From assembly GCF_001654865.1 (NCBI RefSeq), contig NZ_LXEO01000046.1:1-58806 (forward strand): a stretch of 58,806 bases of DNA. The letters are read 5' to 3'. Positions 10,786 through 18,835 of the stretch are shown piece after piece. The notes below the pieces were generated by a model. That model saw only the letters and a list, made by a program, of their open reading frames with translations. It searched no databases and was not told the DNA's origin. Made by a program: the position numbers and the translations under genes. Position 1 is the first letter of the stretch. Each line of letters opens with the position of its first letter. The stretch comes from Buttiauxella noackiae ATCC 51607. Its GTDB lineage: Bacteria; Pseudomonadota; Gammaproteobacteria; Enterobacterales; Enterobacteriaceae.

Positions 10786-11793
10786 TTATGCAAACCCACA
10801 TGACTCCCGCACCACCAGTGTGGGCGGGAGAATAATGCGCTTCGGCGGCTCATCATTGCCCTGAATGCGGGTGAACAACAGCTCTCCGGCTTTACGGCCA
10901 ATCTCTTTGGCGGCAACTGAAACGGTGGTCAGCGCAGGCTGTACCAGCGATGCTTCGGTAATATCGTCAAAACCTACCAACGCAAAATCGATACCTGGCT
11001 GGCGTCCCATTTTACGCAGTGTCTGCATGACGCCGAGTGCCACAATATCCTGATAACAGACAGCGGCTGTTATTTCCGGATACTGCCGGAATAGCTCCTC
11101 AGCCACGCGCGCACCATCACTTTGGCTGGCGAGGGACGAAACGACCCATTCACTTTTCGGCTGGATACGATGCTCTAGCAGTTTGCTGCTGTAGCCACCG
11201 ATACGCTGCGCTCGGCTAATAGAATTTTCACTGCCGCCGATAAATGCAATGTTGCGATGCCCGAGACGCAACAGATGTTGTGTCGCCAATTGAGTGCCCA
11301 AAAAGTTATCGGTGCCGACAAAATCGAAGGCCACATCGTCCATGGGGCGCACCACCATAATCGCCGGAATATTGCGGCGCTTCAGGGTTTCAAAAAACAG
11401 CGGCGGCGTTTCGCGTGCTGCGCACAGCACCATGCCGCAGGCATTATTACGCATCAGAGAATCGACAAATTTTTGCTGACGCTCGCCGGACTCTTCACTG
11501 TTTGCCAAAAATAGCAGCAAATCGTGGCGCTCCATTTCCTGGCTAAGCCCGGCGGTCATTTCACCGTAAAAAGGGTTGGTAATGTCGTGCAGCAAGAGTC
11601 CGACCTGATTACTGGTGCGATTACGTAAATTGGCTGCCGTTTGGTTATACACGTACCCCAGATCATCCAGTGCTTTCAGCACACGGGTTCGAGTAGCGTC
11701 AGAAATTCTGCCCCGGTTACGCAACACCATTGAAACGGTAGCAGTGGAAACTCCGGCCTGCTTTGCGACTTGGGCAAGGGTTACGGTGCTCAT
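10786..11793 (-). CDS. LacI-family transcriptional repressor of the PTS/isomerase cluster
   Basis: A 335-residue LacI/GalR-type regulator, resembling MalI in overall pattern. An N-terminal helix-turn-helix (VTLAQVAKQAGVSTATVSMV) is followed by the hinge (YNQTAANLRNRTSN) and a periplasmic-binding-protein-like effector domain that normally binds a sugar or sugar phosphate. The start at 11793 has AAGGAG 7 bases upstream. It is divergent from the PTS operon. A 16-bp near-palindrome in its own 5' region (11826-11841) matches those before the PTS and isomerase operons, which suggests autoregulation plus control of both. The effector is unknown; the product of the PTS is the natural candidate. Confidence 0.93.
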   Translation of the reverse strand: MSTVTLAQVAKQAGVSTATVSMVLRNRGRISDATRTRVLKALDDLGYVYNQTAANLRNRTSNQVGLLLHDITNPFYGEMTAGLSQEMERHDLLLFLANSEESGERQQKFVDSLMRNNACGMVLCAARETPPLFFETLKRRNIPAIMVVRPMDDVAFDFVGTDNFLGTQLATQHLLRLGHRNIAFIGGSENSISRAQRIGGYSSKLLEHRIQPKSEWVVSSLASQSDGARVAEELFRQYPEITAAVCYQDIVALGVMQTLRKMGRQPGIDFALVGFDDITEASLVQPALTTVSVAAKEIGRKAGELLFTRIQGNDEPPKRIILPPTLVVRESCGFA

Positions 11794-11825
11794 TGGCACT
11801 CCTTGGTATTTAGCAATTATTCTCA

Positions 11826-11841
11826 GATTAATCGAATAACC
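11826..11841. promoter_or_regulatory. LacI-type operator copy 1 (repressor promoter)
   Basis: GATTAATCGAATAACC, read on the other strand GGTTATTCGATTAATC, differs from the perfect palindrome at 17758-17773 at two positions. It sits about 33 bases upstream of the repressor gene start and fits an autoregulatory site. Confidence 0.7.
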
Positions 11842-11860
11842 AAAAAATTGCATATCTCCA

Positions 11861-11876
11861 TGTGAAAGCCATCACA
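11861..11876. promoter_or_regulatory. CRP (cAMP receptor protein) binding site
   Basis: TGTGAAAGCCATCACA has both half-sites TGTGA and TCACA of the CRP consensus with the exact six-base spacer. It is placed between the divergent repressor gene and PTS operon, so it could activate either. It implies glucose repression of the cluster. Confidence 0.82.
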
Positions 11877-11947
11877 GATAACACACCTTCAGGCGACATC
11901 TTGCTAAAAGTGGTGGGTTAATCGCGTTTACCACCCTGCTCAAAGTC

Positions 11948-11963
11948 GGTTAATCGATTAATC
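11948..11963. promoter_or_regulatory. LacI-type operator copy 2 (PTS operon)
   Basis: GGTTAATCGATTAATC is one base away from the perfect 16-bp palindrome at 17758-17773. It sits 28 bases upstream of the first gene of the PTS operon. A degenerate copy, GGTTAATCGCGTTTACC, occurs 32 bases further upstream (11916-11932) and could be an auxiliary site. Confidence 0.8.
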
Positions 11964-11991
11964 TTAATTTATCAAGAACAGGGAGAAGACT

Positions 11992-13737
11992 ATGCATTCG
12001 GCATCATACGATAAGTATCCCGAAGTCAGCGTTTCGGGGTTTGACCATCACGCATGGCAGGGTTGGCCCGCTATCCAACAAGCCGTCAGCAAGCAACTTG
12101 CTCGCTCGGGAAAAACCGTGTTGGTTATTGATTGCTACCCAGGCGTTCAGCTCGAAGAACTTCATGCGCAACTCATTGCACAACTCAACCCAACTCTCAC
12201 CATTAACGCCGAATCCGCACGCTTAAGTGAACAACATCTGCATGATTTGCTGGCACGCAACCTGACGGATGACCGGGTGTTTGGCGTACTGTCTTGCCAT
12301 GAATTAAATGAGTTTTTCTGCCCGGAAAAACTCGCCGTCGCACAGCAAGAGGTCGCTGAAATAACCGAAGGATTGGTCGTGGTCTTCGGCCCAGGAGCAG
12401 CACTTATTCATTCAGGTGATGTTCTGGTGTATGCGGATCTGGCGCGCTGGGAAATCCAGCAACGTTTTCGTCGTGGTGAACTCGGCAACTGGGGCGCGAA
12501 TAACACAGATGAAGATATTCTGCGCCGCTACAAACGCGCATTTTTCATTGAGTGGCGTGTGTTTGATCGCCATAAAACGCCGCTTCTGAAACGTGCCGAT
12601 TTCCTACTCGATACCAATGCCGAACAGCCAGCGATGGTCAGTGGTGAAGCGCTGCGAAGCGCGCTGCAACAAACCACGCAACAACCATTCCGCGTAGTGC
12701 CATTCTTCGACCCAGGAGTCTGGGGCGGCCAATGGATGAAAGACAAATTCGATCTCGATCCCTCAAAGCCAAATTACGCATGGTGTTTTGACTGTGTGCC
12801 CGAGGAGAACAGCCTGTTACTGCGTTTTGGTGATGTGCGGATCGAGATCCCCTCTCAGGATCTGGTTTTGCTCTACCCTCGCCCGCTGCTTGGCGAGCGT
12901 GTTCATGCTCGTTTTGGTGCGGAATTCCCGATCCGCTTCGACTTCCTCGATACCATCGGCGGGCAGAATTTAAGCTTCCAGGTTCACCCAATAACCGAGT
13001 ACATCCAGCAGCATTTCGGTATGCATTACACCCAGGATGAGAGCTATTACATGCTGGAAGCCGAGCCAGGAGCGGAAGTGTATCTGGGGACCAAAACCGG
13101 CATAGATCCACAGGAAATGCTCGACGATCTTGCGAGTGCGCAGCGGGGCGAAAAAGCGTTTGATGATGAGAAATTCGTTAACCGCTTTCCGGCACATAAA
13201 CACGATCACTTCCTGATCCCGGCAGGTACCGTGCACTGCTCTGGTTCAGGTGCAATGGTGCTGGAAATCAGCGCCACACCTTATATTTTCACCTTCAAGT
13301 TGTGGGACTGGGGCCGCCTCGGCCTGGATGGTTTACCGCGTCCGGTGCATCTGGAGCATGGTGCGCAGGTCATTGACTGGCAACGTGATACTCAATGGGT
13401 TACCGAGCATCTGGTGAATCATTTTGAGCCTATCGCGGAAGGTGATGGCTGGCGCGAAGAACGTACTGGTCTCCATGAACGTGAGTTTATCGAAACCCGC
13501 CGCCACTGGTTTACGCAGCCAGTCACGCACCACACTCATGGTGGCGTGAACGTGCTGAATCTGGTGGAAGGCAGTGAAGCGCTGGTTGAAAGCCCGACCG
13601 GCGCTTTCGAACCCTTTGTGGTGCATTACGCCGAAACCTTCATTGTTCCGGCGGCAGTCGGCGAATATCGCATTTCTCCATACGGCAGCGGTGTAGGCCA
13701 TCAGCTTGCCACCATGAAAGCCTGGGTAAGAGGATAA
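11992..13737 (+). CDS. Two-domain class I mannose-6-phosphate isomerase-like protein
   Basis: A 581-residue protein, much longer than ManA (about 390). The C-terminal part (from about 235) is a cupin phosphomannose isomerase: metal ligands Gln330 and His332 (LSFQVHP), Glu350, and His415 (IPAGTVHCSGSG), with LEIS after it. The N-terminal 230 residues resemble a nucleoside/uridine-kinase-like fold (VLVIDCYPGV near 43-52, VVVFGPGAAL near 129-138, VYADLARWEIQQR). They lack a canonical Walker A motif, so kinase activity is doubtful. RBS GGGAGAAG. It is the first gene of the PTS operon, which suggests isomerisation of the incoming sugar phosphate; the physiological substrate is not established. Confidence 0.85.
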   Translation: MHSASYDKYPEVSVSGFDHHAWQGWPAIQQAVSKQLARSGKTVLVIDCYPGVQLEELHAQLIAQLNPTLTINAESARLSEQHLHDLLARNLTDDRVFGVLSCHELNEFFCPEKLAVAQQEVAEITEGLVVVFGPGAALIHSGDVLVYADLARWEIQQRFRRGELGNWGANNTDEDILRRYKRAFFIEWRVFDRHKTPLLKRADFLLDTNAEQPAMVSGEALRSALQQTTQQPFRVVPFFDPGVWGGQWMKDKFDLDPSKPNYAWCFDCVPEENSLLLRFGDVRIEIPSQDLVLLYPRPLLGERVHARFGAEFPIRFDFLDTIGGQNLSFQVHPITEYIQQHFGMHYTQDESYYMLEAEPGAEVYLGTKTGIDPQEMLDDLASAQRGEKAFDDEKFVNRFPAHKHDHFLIPAGTVHCSGSGAMVLEISATPYIFTFKLWDWGRLGLDGLPRPVHLEHGAQVIDWQRDTQWVTEHLVNHFEPIAEGDGWREERTGLHEREFIETRRHWFTQPVTHHTHGGVNVLNLVEGSEALVESPTGAFEPFVVHYAETFIVPAAVGEYRISPYGSGVGHQLATMKAWVRG

Positions 13738-13741
13738 CAAG

Positions 13742-14170
13742 ATGATCAACGTAATTCTGGCAACACATGGCTCGCTTGCCGAAGCACTACTGGCCGGTAG
13801 CAAAATGGTTTATGGCGAATTACCACATGTATTCCCGGTGATGCTAACGGAAAACAAGGGCATCAATAGTTTTGGCGATGAGTTTGCCGCGGTACTGAAA
13901 CAGGCCGCCAAAGGCGCTGATGGCGTGCTGGTGCTGTGCGATTTGCAAAGCGGCACACCGTGGAATATCGCCTGCCATCATGCCTTCGATCCGCAAACGC
14001 AGCCACCAATGGCGGTGTTGGGAGGCGTGAATTTCCCGATGTTATTGCTAAGCGATGAAATAAAAGATCTGACCGACGTCGCGCAAGCGGCGGCAGTTTT
14101 ACTGGAAGAATCGCGCGACTCGCTGGTTCAGGCCCAACTGGCTGAAACCACACAATCTGATGATTTCTAA
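13742..14170 (+). CDS. Mannose-class PTS EIIA component
   Basis: Cytosolic phosphocarrier of a mannose/sorbose/fructose-class phosphotransferase system, 142 residues. Phosphorylation-site His9 lies in the N-terminal VILATHGSLAEALL motif of PTS EIIA type 4. The later core is typical of the family: VLVLCDLQSGTPWNIAC and MAVLGGVNFPMLL. It starts 4 bases after the isomerase-like gene, with AGAGGA upstream, so translation is probably coupled. It takes phosphate from HPr-His~P and passes it to the EIIB encoded next. Here IIA and IIB are separate proteins rather than fused as in E. coli ManX. Confidence 0.94.
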   Translation: MINVILATHGSLAEALLAGSKMVYGELPHVFPVMLTENKGINSFGDEFAAVLKQAAKGADGVLVLCDLQSGTPWNIACHHAFDPQTQPPMAVLGGVNFPMLLLSDEIKDLTDVAQAAAVLLEESRDSLVQAQLAETTQSDDF

Positions 14171-14179
14171 GGGGCAACG

Positions 14180-14674
14180 ATGAGTATTTCTTTTGTACGC
14201 ATTGACGATCGGGTGATCCACGGCCAGTTGATCACCCGCTGGGCAAAAGAGTTGCCGTGCGATGGGATCATCGCCATTGATGATGCTGTCGCCGCCGATC
14301 CGTTGTTGTCTTCGGTGATGAAAGGTGCGGTGCAGGACACCAAAGTCTGGTTGTTTGATACCGCCACCGCGATTGAAAAACTACCGAAGATCATCGCCAG
14401 CGAGAAGCGCTATTTCGTGATTGGTAAATCGCCCGTAACTCTAAAATGCATTGAAGAAGCGGGTATCAGCCTGCAAAACAGCAATAAGAAAATTAACGTT
14501 GGCCCGATGAGCGCACGAGCCACCACCACCACCATTGGCCCAAATCAATCTGTGAATCCGGAAGAGATAGCAGCGTTCGACTATCTCTCGCTGCGCGGGC
14601 ACCAGATTGAATTTCAACTGGTACCCGATGCCAGCAGTTACAGCTGGCAGGATGCTCGACAAAAACTCAAATAA
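14180..14674 (+). CDS. Mannose-class PTS EIIB component
   Basis: Cytosolic EIIB of the sorbose/mannose class, 164 residues. Phosphorylation-site His14 lies in the hallmark VRIDDRVIHGQLITRWAK sequence. The C-terminal half has the usual NVGPMSAR and FDYLSLRGHQIEFQLVPD motifs. It transfers phosphate to the sugar at the IIC/IID transporter. It begins 9 bases after EIIA in the same operon, with an AAGGGGCAACG leader. Confidence 0.95.
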   Translation: MSISFVRIDDRVIHGQLITRWAKELPCDGIIAIDDAVAADPLLSSVMKGAVQDTKVWLFDTATAIEKLPKIIASEKRYFVIGKSPVTLKCIEEAGISLQNSNKKINVGPMSARATTTTIGPNQSVNPEEIAAFDYLSLRGHQIEFQLVPDASSYSWQDARQKLK

Positions 14675-14685
14675 AGGAGTGCATT

Positions 14686-15483
14686 ATGGCTTTCGAAGCA
14701 GCTCTAATCGGCATTCTCTGTTACCTCGGTGCGCTTAGTAGCCCATGGCTACTGGGGTTGACCGGGGGCTGGTATCTGATTACCCGCCCACTGGTTTCAG
14801 GGATGCTGGTAGGTTTTATTCTCGGCGATGTGCAAACCGGGATTATCATCGGCGTAGCGGTTCAGGCCGTGTATATCGCAATGGTAACCCCCGGTGGTTC
14901 TATGCCTGCGGATCTCAACTTTGTGGCCTTCCCGGCCATTGCTCTGGGCATTCTTTCCAATAAAGGCCCGGAAGTGGCCGTGGCGCTGGCTGCTACTATC
15001 GGCATTGCGGGCACCGTGTTATTCAACGCCATGATGGTGCTCAATTCCTGGTGGAACCACCGTGCGGATGTCGCGCTGGAAAAAGGCGACGAACGAGGCG
15101 TGTATCTCAACAGCGCTATCTGGCCGCAAGCGACTAACTTCCTGATGCGCTTTATTCCGACATTTATCGCGGTCTATTTCGGCGCTCAGTACATCAATGC
15201 CTTTATGGATAGCCTGCCGCACATCGTTCTTTCCACCATGAACGTGCTGGGCGGAATTCTGCCAGCTGTCGGTATCGCCATTCTGCTTAAACAAATCATC
15301 AAGAATTACAGCATGTTGATTTATTTCCTGGTGGGGTTTATCTGCATTGTTTTCCTGAAGCTAAACATGGTGGCGCTGGTGATTGTCGGCGCGTTACTGG
15401 CGCTGATTCACTACAACTACAAACCTGAGCCACAGGCTGAACGTGCAGCCTCTAAGCCCGCTGATGATGAGGATGAATTCTGA
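14686..15483 (+). CDS. Mannose-class PTS EIIC component
   Basis: Inner-membrane sugar permease subunit, 265 residues with several hydrophobic segments, of the EII-sorbose (PTS_EIIC type 4) family. Motifs include PLVSGMLVGFILGDVQTGIIIG and the periplasmic-side TPGGSMPADLNFVAFPAIALG loop. It ends in a charged C-terminal tail (PADDEDEF). With EIID it forms the translocation channel. An AAGGAG ribosome-binding site precedes the ATG, and the stop overlaps the EIID start by one base (TGATG). Confidence 0.94.
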   Translation: MAFEAALIGILCYLGALSSPWLLGLTGGWYLITRPLVSGMLVGFILGDVQTGIIIGVAVQAVYIAMVTPGGSMPADLNFVAFPAIALGILSNKGPEVAVALAATIGIAGTVLFNAMMVLNSWWNHRADVALEKGDERGVYLNSAIWPQATNFLMRFIPTFIAVYFGAQYINAFMDSLPHIVLSTMNVLGGILPAVGIAILLKQIIKNYSMLIYFLVGFICIVFLKLNMVALVIVGALLALIHYNYKPEPQAERAASKPADDEDEF

Positions 15484-16298
15484 TGGAAGAACGTAAACTC
15501 ACTCGCCAGGATCTGCGCCGTTGCTGGCGCAGTTGGATGATGTATAACCTCTCGTCAATGAGCTTTGAGCGCCTGGAGTCATTCGGCTTTTGTTTGAGTA
15601 TGCTGCCGGTGGCGAAAAAGCTTTATCCCGATGATGAACAACGCAAAGAGATGCTCAAACGCCACGCATCTTTCTATAACACCGAGCCGCAGTTGGGTGC
15701 GATAGTCAACGGTATGGTGCTGGGTCTTGAGGAGAAACGCGCCAACGGTGAGCCAATCGACGGCGAAACTATCAATACCCTCAAAGTTGGCCTGATGGGG
15801 CCAGTGGCTGGGATTGGCGATTCAATGATTCCGGGGATGTTAATCCCGATTCTGCTCAGTATCGGTATGGCGCTAGCGGCGGGCGGGAACATCCTCGGAC
15901 CACTGTTTTACTGCGTGGCGTGGCTGGCGATTATCATCCCAGGCTCATGGTTCCTGTTCCTCAAAGGCTACCGAATGGGATCGACTTCCGTTGAAATGCT
16001 GGTGAGCAGCAAATCGACTCGCCTTCGTGAAGCGCTATCGTTATTAGGCGTATTCGTGATGGGTGGCGTGGCAGCAAGCTACGTGAAGCTCGGCACCGGA
16101 CTTGAGTTTGTCACCAAAGATGGCGTGAATATCCATGTGCAGCAGATGCTGGATGGAATTTTCCCAAACCTGTTGCCGCTTTTAGTGGTGATTGGCACCT
16201 GGTATTTGATGGCGAAACGCGGTGTATCACCGGTGAAAGCAATGTTGTTATTGCTGGTATTGGCGGCAGTCGGTGTGGCCGTGGGGTTGTTCTCGTAA
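15483..16298 (+). CDS. Mannose-class PTS EIID component
   Basis: Inner-membrane EIID subunit, 271 residues, found only in mannose-class systems. The N-terminal cytoplasmic part has the family signature (LTRQDLRRCWRSWMMYNLSSMSFERLESFGF), followed by FYNTEPQLGAIVNGMVLGLEEKRA and LKVGLMGPVAGIGDSMIPGMLIPILL. Two or three membrane segments lie at the C terminus. It is last in the operon; a REP/BIME follows before the convergent isomerase genes. The sugar specificity cannot be read from the sequence. Confidence 0.95.
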   Translation: MEERKLTRQDLRRCWRSWMMYNLSSMSFERLESFGFCLSMLPVAKKLYPDDEQRKEMLKRHASFYNTEPQLGAIVNGMVLGLEEKRANGEPIDGETINTLKVGLMGPVAGIGDSMIPGMLIPILLSIGMALAAGGNILGPLFYCVAWLAIIIPGSWFLFLKGYRMGSTSVEMLVSSKSTRLREALSLLGVFVMGGVAASYVKLGTGLEFVTKDGVNIHVQQMLDGIFPNLLPLLVVIGTWYLMAKRGVSPVKAMLLLLVLAAVGVAVGLFS

Positions 16299-16303
16299 AA
16301 AGC

Positions 16304-16370
16304 GCTGGATGACGCTTCGCTTATCCCCTACAACACTAACCGTAGGTCGGGTAAGCGCAGCGTCACCCAA
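16304..16370. repeat. REP/BIME-type palindromic repeat pair
   Basis: GCTGGATGACGCTTCGCTTA and CGTAGGTCGGGTAAGCGC with GCGTCACCC form a pair of inverted REP units between the convergent EIID and isomerase genes. Same type as at 1401-1474. It probably protects or terminates both 3' ends; no other terminator is visible here. Confidence 0.85.
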
Positions 16371-16375
16371 CATGA

Positions 16376-17158
16376 TTAAGGGTGGAAACCCACCCACTTC
16401 TGACTCACCATTCCTGGTTTTGAAATAAACTGAAAACGCGCAGGATCATCAATAAATTGTTGATATAGCGGCTCATCGGTAATCCCAAATTCGGTATAGC
16501 TGCGTGGTGAAGTCACCTGCAAACGCCCCGGCATATAACGGCGGTTATGCTGCCAGGCAATATGCTCATCCTGCAATAACGGATACCACGCCAGCCCTTT
16601 GTATGCCCGCACGGCTTCGTATTCAAATCCATATTCCCGGTCACACCAGGCACCAAATGTCAGCGGTTCATCCGGGGAAGCAGAGATCGTGGCATGCGCC
16701 CAGCCCGGCGGCACCAACACTTTTTCACCAGGCCCGGCCACGATCGCAAAGCAGCGGCCAGGATCGTCGGCAACATATTCCTGCATATAAATAATCGCTT
16801 TACCCTGCCAGATTTCGTATAGCTCTGGCGGCGACCAGCCACTGTGCGCACTAATTCGGTGAATATGCCCCTGGCTGCGGATCGGTTCATCGCCCAACCG
16901 CCCGGAAGCGTAAGTCACCACGCCAAACAGTAACATCCGTTTTTTAAGCTCTTCTCTGTCCTGCAAGCGCGCAACATCCATGACGATCGCATAAACATCC
17001 TCCGGCCCCTGGCAAAGCGGATCACGTAACGATGCACGGATCTGATCGAGTTTACGGATCTCCGGCACAGGCCCGATCACCTCTTCGCCGTAGCTAAAAC
17101 CCATTGGCTGCTGATGGACCTGCATATCCAACCCAAAATTGAGGAGCGGCTCAGCCAT
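16376..17158 (-). CDS. Cupin-type glucose-6-phosphate isomerase-like protein (second copy)
   Basis: A 260-residue cupin with the metal-binding pattern of archaeal/bacterial cupin phosphoglucose isomerases: His98 and His100 (GHIHR), Glu112 (PPELYEIW) and His155 (PPGWAHATI). A segment of about 75 residues lies before the cupin and about 90 after it, so it is longer than the 190-residue classical enzyme. The spacing between HIH and the Glu is wider, with an insert (SAHSGWSP). The ATG at 17158 has AGAGG 7 bases upstream and overlaps the stop of the preceding cupin gene by 8 bases. It probably isomerises a hexose phosphate; its own substrate may differ from that of the first copy. Confidence 0.82.
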   Translation of the reverse strand: MAEPLLNFGLDMQVHQQPMGFSYGEEVIGPVPEIRKLDQIRASLRDPLCQGPEDVYAIVMDVARLQDREELKKRMLLFGVVTYASGRLGDEPIRSQGHIHRISAHSGWSPPELYEIWQGKAIIYMQEYVADDPGRCFAIVAGPGEKVLVPPGWAHATISASPDEPLTFGAWCDREYGFEYEAVRAYKGLAWYPLLQDEHIAWQHNRRYMPGRLQVTSPRSYTEFGITDEPLYQQFIDDPARFQFISKPGMVSQKWVGFHP

Positions 17159-17714
17159 TTTGCACCTCTTTGGCCTGAATTTTTCCGTCATGCAAAACAA
17201 CGCGTAAGGCAAAACCCTGCGCCAGCGCGGCATAATCATGCCCGGCAATACTCGGCCAGACGGCAAGCGCGGAGAGAACTTCCGTTCCGGTGTTAATCAA
17301 ACGATGGGCGGTTAACCCTGGAATAATATGCACTGAACCTGGCGAGACTTCTTCAAGCCGCGCTTCGCCCTGCTCGTTTTGCAGCAATAACAATCCGCTG
17401 CCGCGCAAGCCGAAATAGACTTCGCCCTGTTCACGACGCTGATGGAAATGCCCGCGAGTCATATAAAACTCATCGCCAACACGCCCCGGATTCAGATGCG
17501 TAGTACCCACATAAAGCTCGCCCTCACCCTGCGCTGAACTCAGCATTTCAACCTGGTAAATTGGCGTTTCTGAAGGGATCGCTCGCCAGGCAGTTTGATC
17601 GTGGAATATGCCAGCCAGATCCCCGCTGTGCGTGACCTTAGTAATGATATTTTCAGCCGTGAAATGGCCGTTAGTGAACGCCACGCCAGGTGGCATAAAG
17701 AAAGGAAAAGTCAT
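17151..17714 (-). CDS. Cupin-type glucose-6-phosphate isomerase
   Basis: A 187-residue cupin aldose-ketose isomerase of the PGI family known from Pyrococcus furiosus. The metal ligands are all present: His89 and His91 (TRGHFHQ), Glu98 (GEVYFGL) and His137 (LTAHR), at nearly the archaeal numbering (88, 90, 97, 136). The C-terminal AVWPSIAGHDYAAL motif also fits. It would interconvert an aldohexose-6-phosphate and its ketose. GGAG lies 7 bases before the ATG. It is the first gene of a two-gene operon with a second cupin isomerase, under a perfect 16-bp palindromic operator. Enterobacteria already have an unrelated Pgi, so a special substrate is likely. Confidence 0.88.
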   Translation of the reverse strand: MTFPFFMPPGVAFTNGHFTAENIITKVTHSGDLAGIFHDQTAWRAIPSETPIYQVEMLSSAQGEGELYVGTTHLNPGRVGDEFYMTRGHFHQRREQGEVYFGLRGSGLLLLQNEQGEARLEEVSPGSVHIIPGLTAHRLINTGTEVLSALAVWPSIAGHDYAALAQGFALRVVLHDGKIQAKEVQNG

Positions 17715-17757
17715 GTTGTTTCTCCGGCCCAAGGAGAACTGCAAAATAAGCATAGCA

Positions 17758-17773
17758 GGTTAATCGATTAACC
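17758..17773. promoter_or_regulatory. LacI-type operator copy 3, perfect palindrome (isomerase operon)
   Basis: GGTTAATCGATTAACC is a perfect 16-bp palindrome, 43 bases upstream of the first cupin isomerase gene. The near-identical sites at 11826-11841 and 11948-11963 show that one repressor very likely controls all three transcription units. Confidence 0.85.
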
Positions 17774-17817
17774 CTATAGGCAGGCCGAAGAAACTCGATC
17801 TACGTCGCGTTAAATAT

Positions 17818-18735
17818 TTAAGGTGCGAGTTCCAGGACTTCGGCAACCCATGTCTGAAAACCGGCAACATCGAGATCCAACGCCACATGGGCGTTTGGCT
17901 CGCGCTGATAGCGCCCTTCAATATCCACAACCGTCGTGCCAGAAGTAAATTCTCCGTGGGTTTCAACCGCCACAAAACACGGTTGAGTCTGGAATAGTTC
18001 CGGTTTAACCAGCCAGGCAATGGCGCATAAATCATGCATCCGTAAACCTGTCACCATGCTGCCGCTGCGGTAATGACTAAATAGCGCATGTAGCATTTTT
18101 CCGGTTTGGTTGAGAGATGGGAGCTGCGCTAAATACGCCGGGCTTAACATCGCCTGGTTGGTGACATCCAGGCCGCACATCACAATTTCCAGCCCGCTTT
18201 CGAACACCCGTGCGGCAGCTTCTGGATCGATGGCAATATTAAACTCGGCATTTGGCGTGAAGTTGCCGCGCCCCGCCGATCCGCCCATGATCACCAGCCG
18301 TTTGATCTTCGCTTTGCATTTCGGGTATTGAGTGAGCAGCAGCGCAATATTGGTCAACGGCCCAATAGCCACCAGCGTGATAGGTTCAGGGCTTGCATTC
18401 AGGCATTCATAAATAGCCTGAAAAGCGGGTTTTTCCAGCGGCTGGCGTAGGTGATCGACAAATGCATAACCTTCCATGCCCGACTCGCCATGCACATAGG
18501 CCGCATCGCGCAATTTACGCACCAGCGGCGTGGCAGCCCCTTGAGCAACAGGAATATCTTTGTGCCAGAAGTGCATCAGTTGCAGCGCGTTGCGGGTAGT
18601 TTTCTCGACGCTGACATTCCCGGCGACTGTGGTCAGCAACTTCAAATCAAGTTGCGGGGCAAAAAGTGCAGCGGCAATGGCTACGGCATCGTCAATGCCC
18701 GGATCGGTGTCGAGAATAATGGGCGTTCTGTTCAT
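17818..18735 (-). CDS. rihC: Non-specific ribonucleoside hydrolase RihC
   Basis: Cytosolic nucleosidase that splits ribonucleosides into base and ribose. The 305-residue protein has the N-terminal calcium-binding motif DTDPGIDDA (residues 9-17). It also has the [13 protein letters not shown] motif, [19 protein letters not shown] and the C-terminal HDLCAIAWL. Sequence and length match E. coli RihC (304) well. In E. coli it sits directly between dapB and ispH; here it is flanked on both sides by inserted sugar clusters, which supports the order being ancestral. Confidence 0.96.
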   Translation of the reverse strand: MNRTPIILDTDPGIDDAVAIAAALFAPQLDLKLLTTVAGNVSVEKTTRNALQLMHFWHKDIPVAQGAATPLVRKLRDAAYVHGESGMEGYAFVDHLRQPLEKPAFQAIYECLNASPEPITLVAIGPLTNIALLLTQYPKCKAKIKRLVIMGGSAGRGNFTPNAEFNIAIDPEAAARVFESGLEIVMCGLDVTNQAMLSPAYLAQLPSLNQTGKMLHALFSHYRSGSMVTGLRMHDLCAIAWLVKPELFQTQPCFVAVETHGEFTSGTTVVDIEGRYQREPNAHVALDLDVAGFQTWVAEVLELAP

Positions 18736-18835
18736 ACGTTGCTCTCTTATCTTTTAAGTACATACGGTGCGAATACGGCTCGTTTAGCTTACTATGTAGC
18801 TCATTTCCATGTTCAGACACGGCCGAGAAAGTGTA

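Noticed and set aside
11916-11932. Fourth copy of the LacI-type operator
   Set aside because: GGTTAATCGCGTTTACC keeps only the left half-site and has an altered centre, so it is noted as a possible auxiliary site but not called separately.
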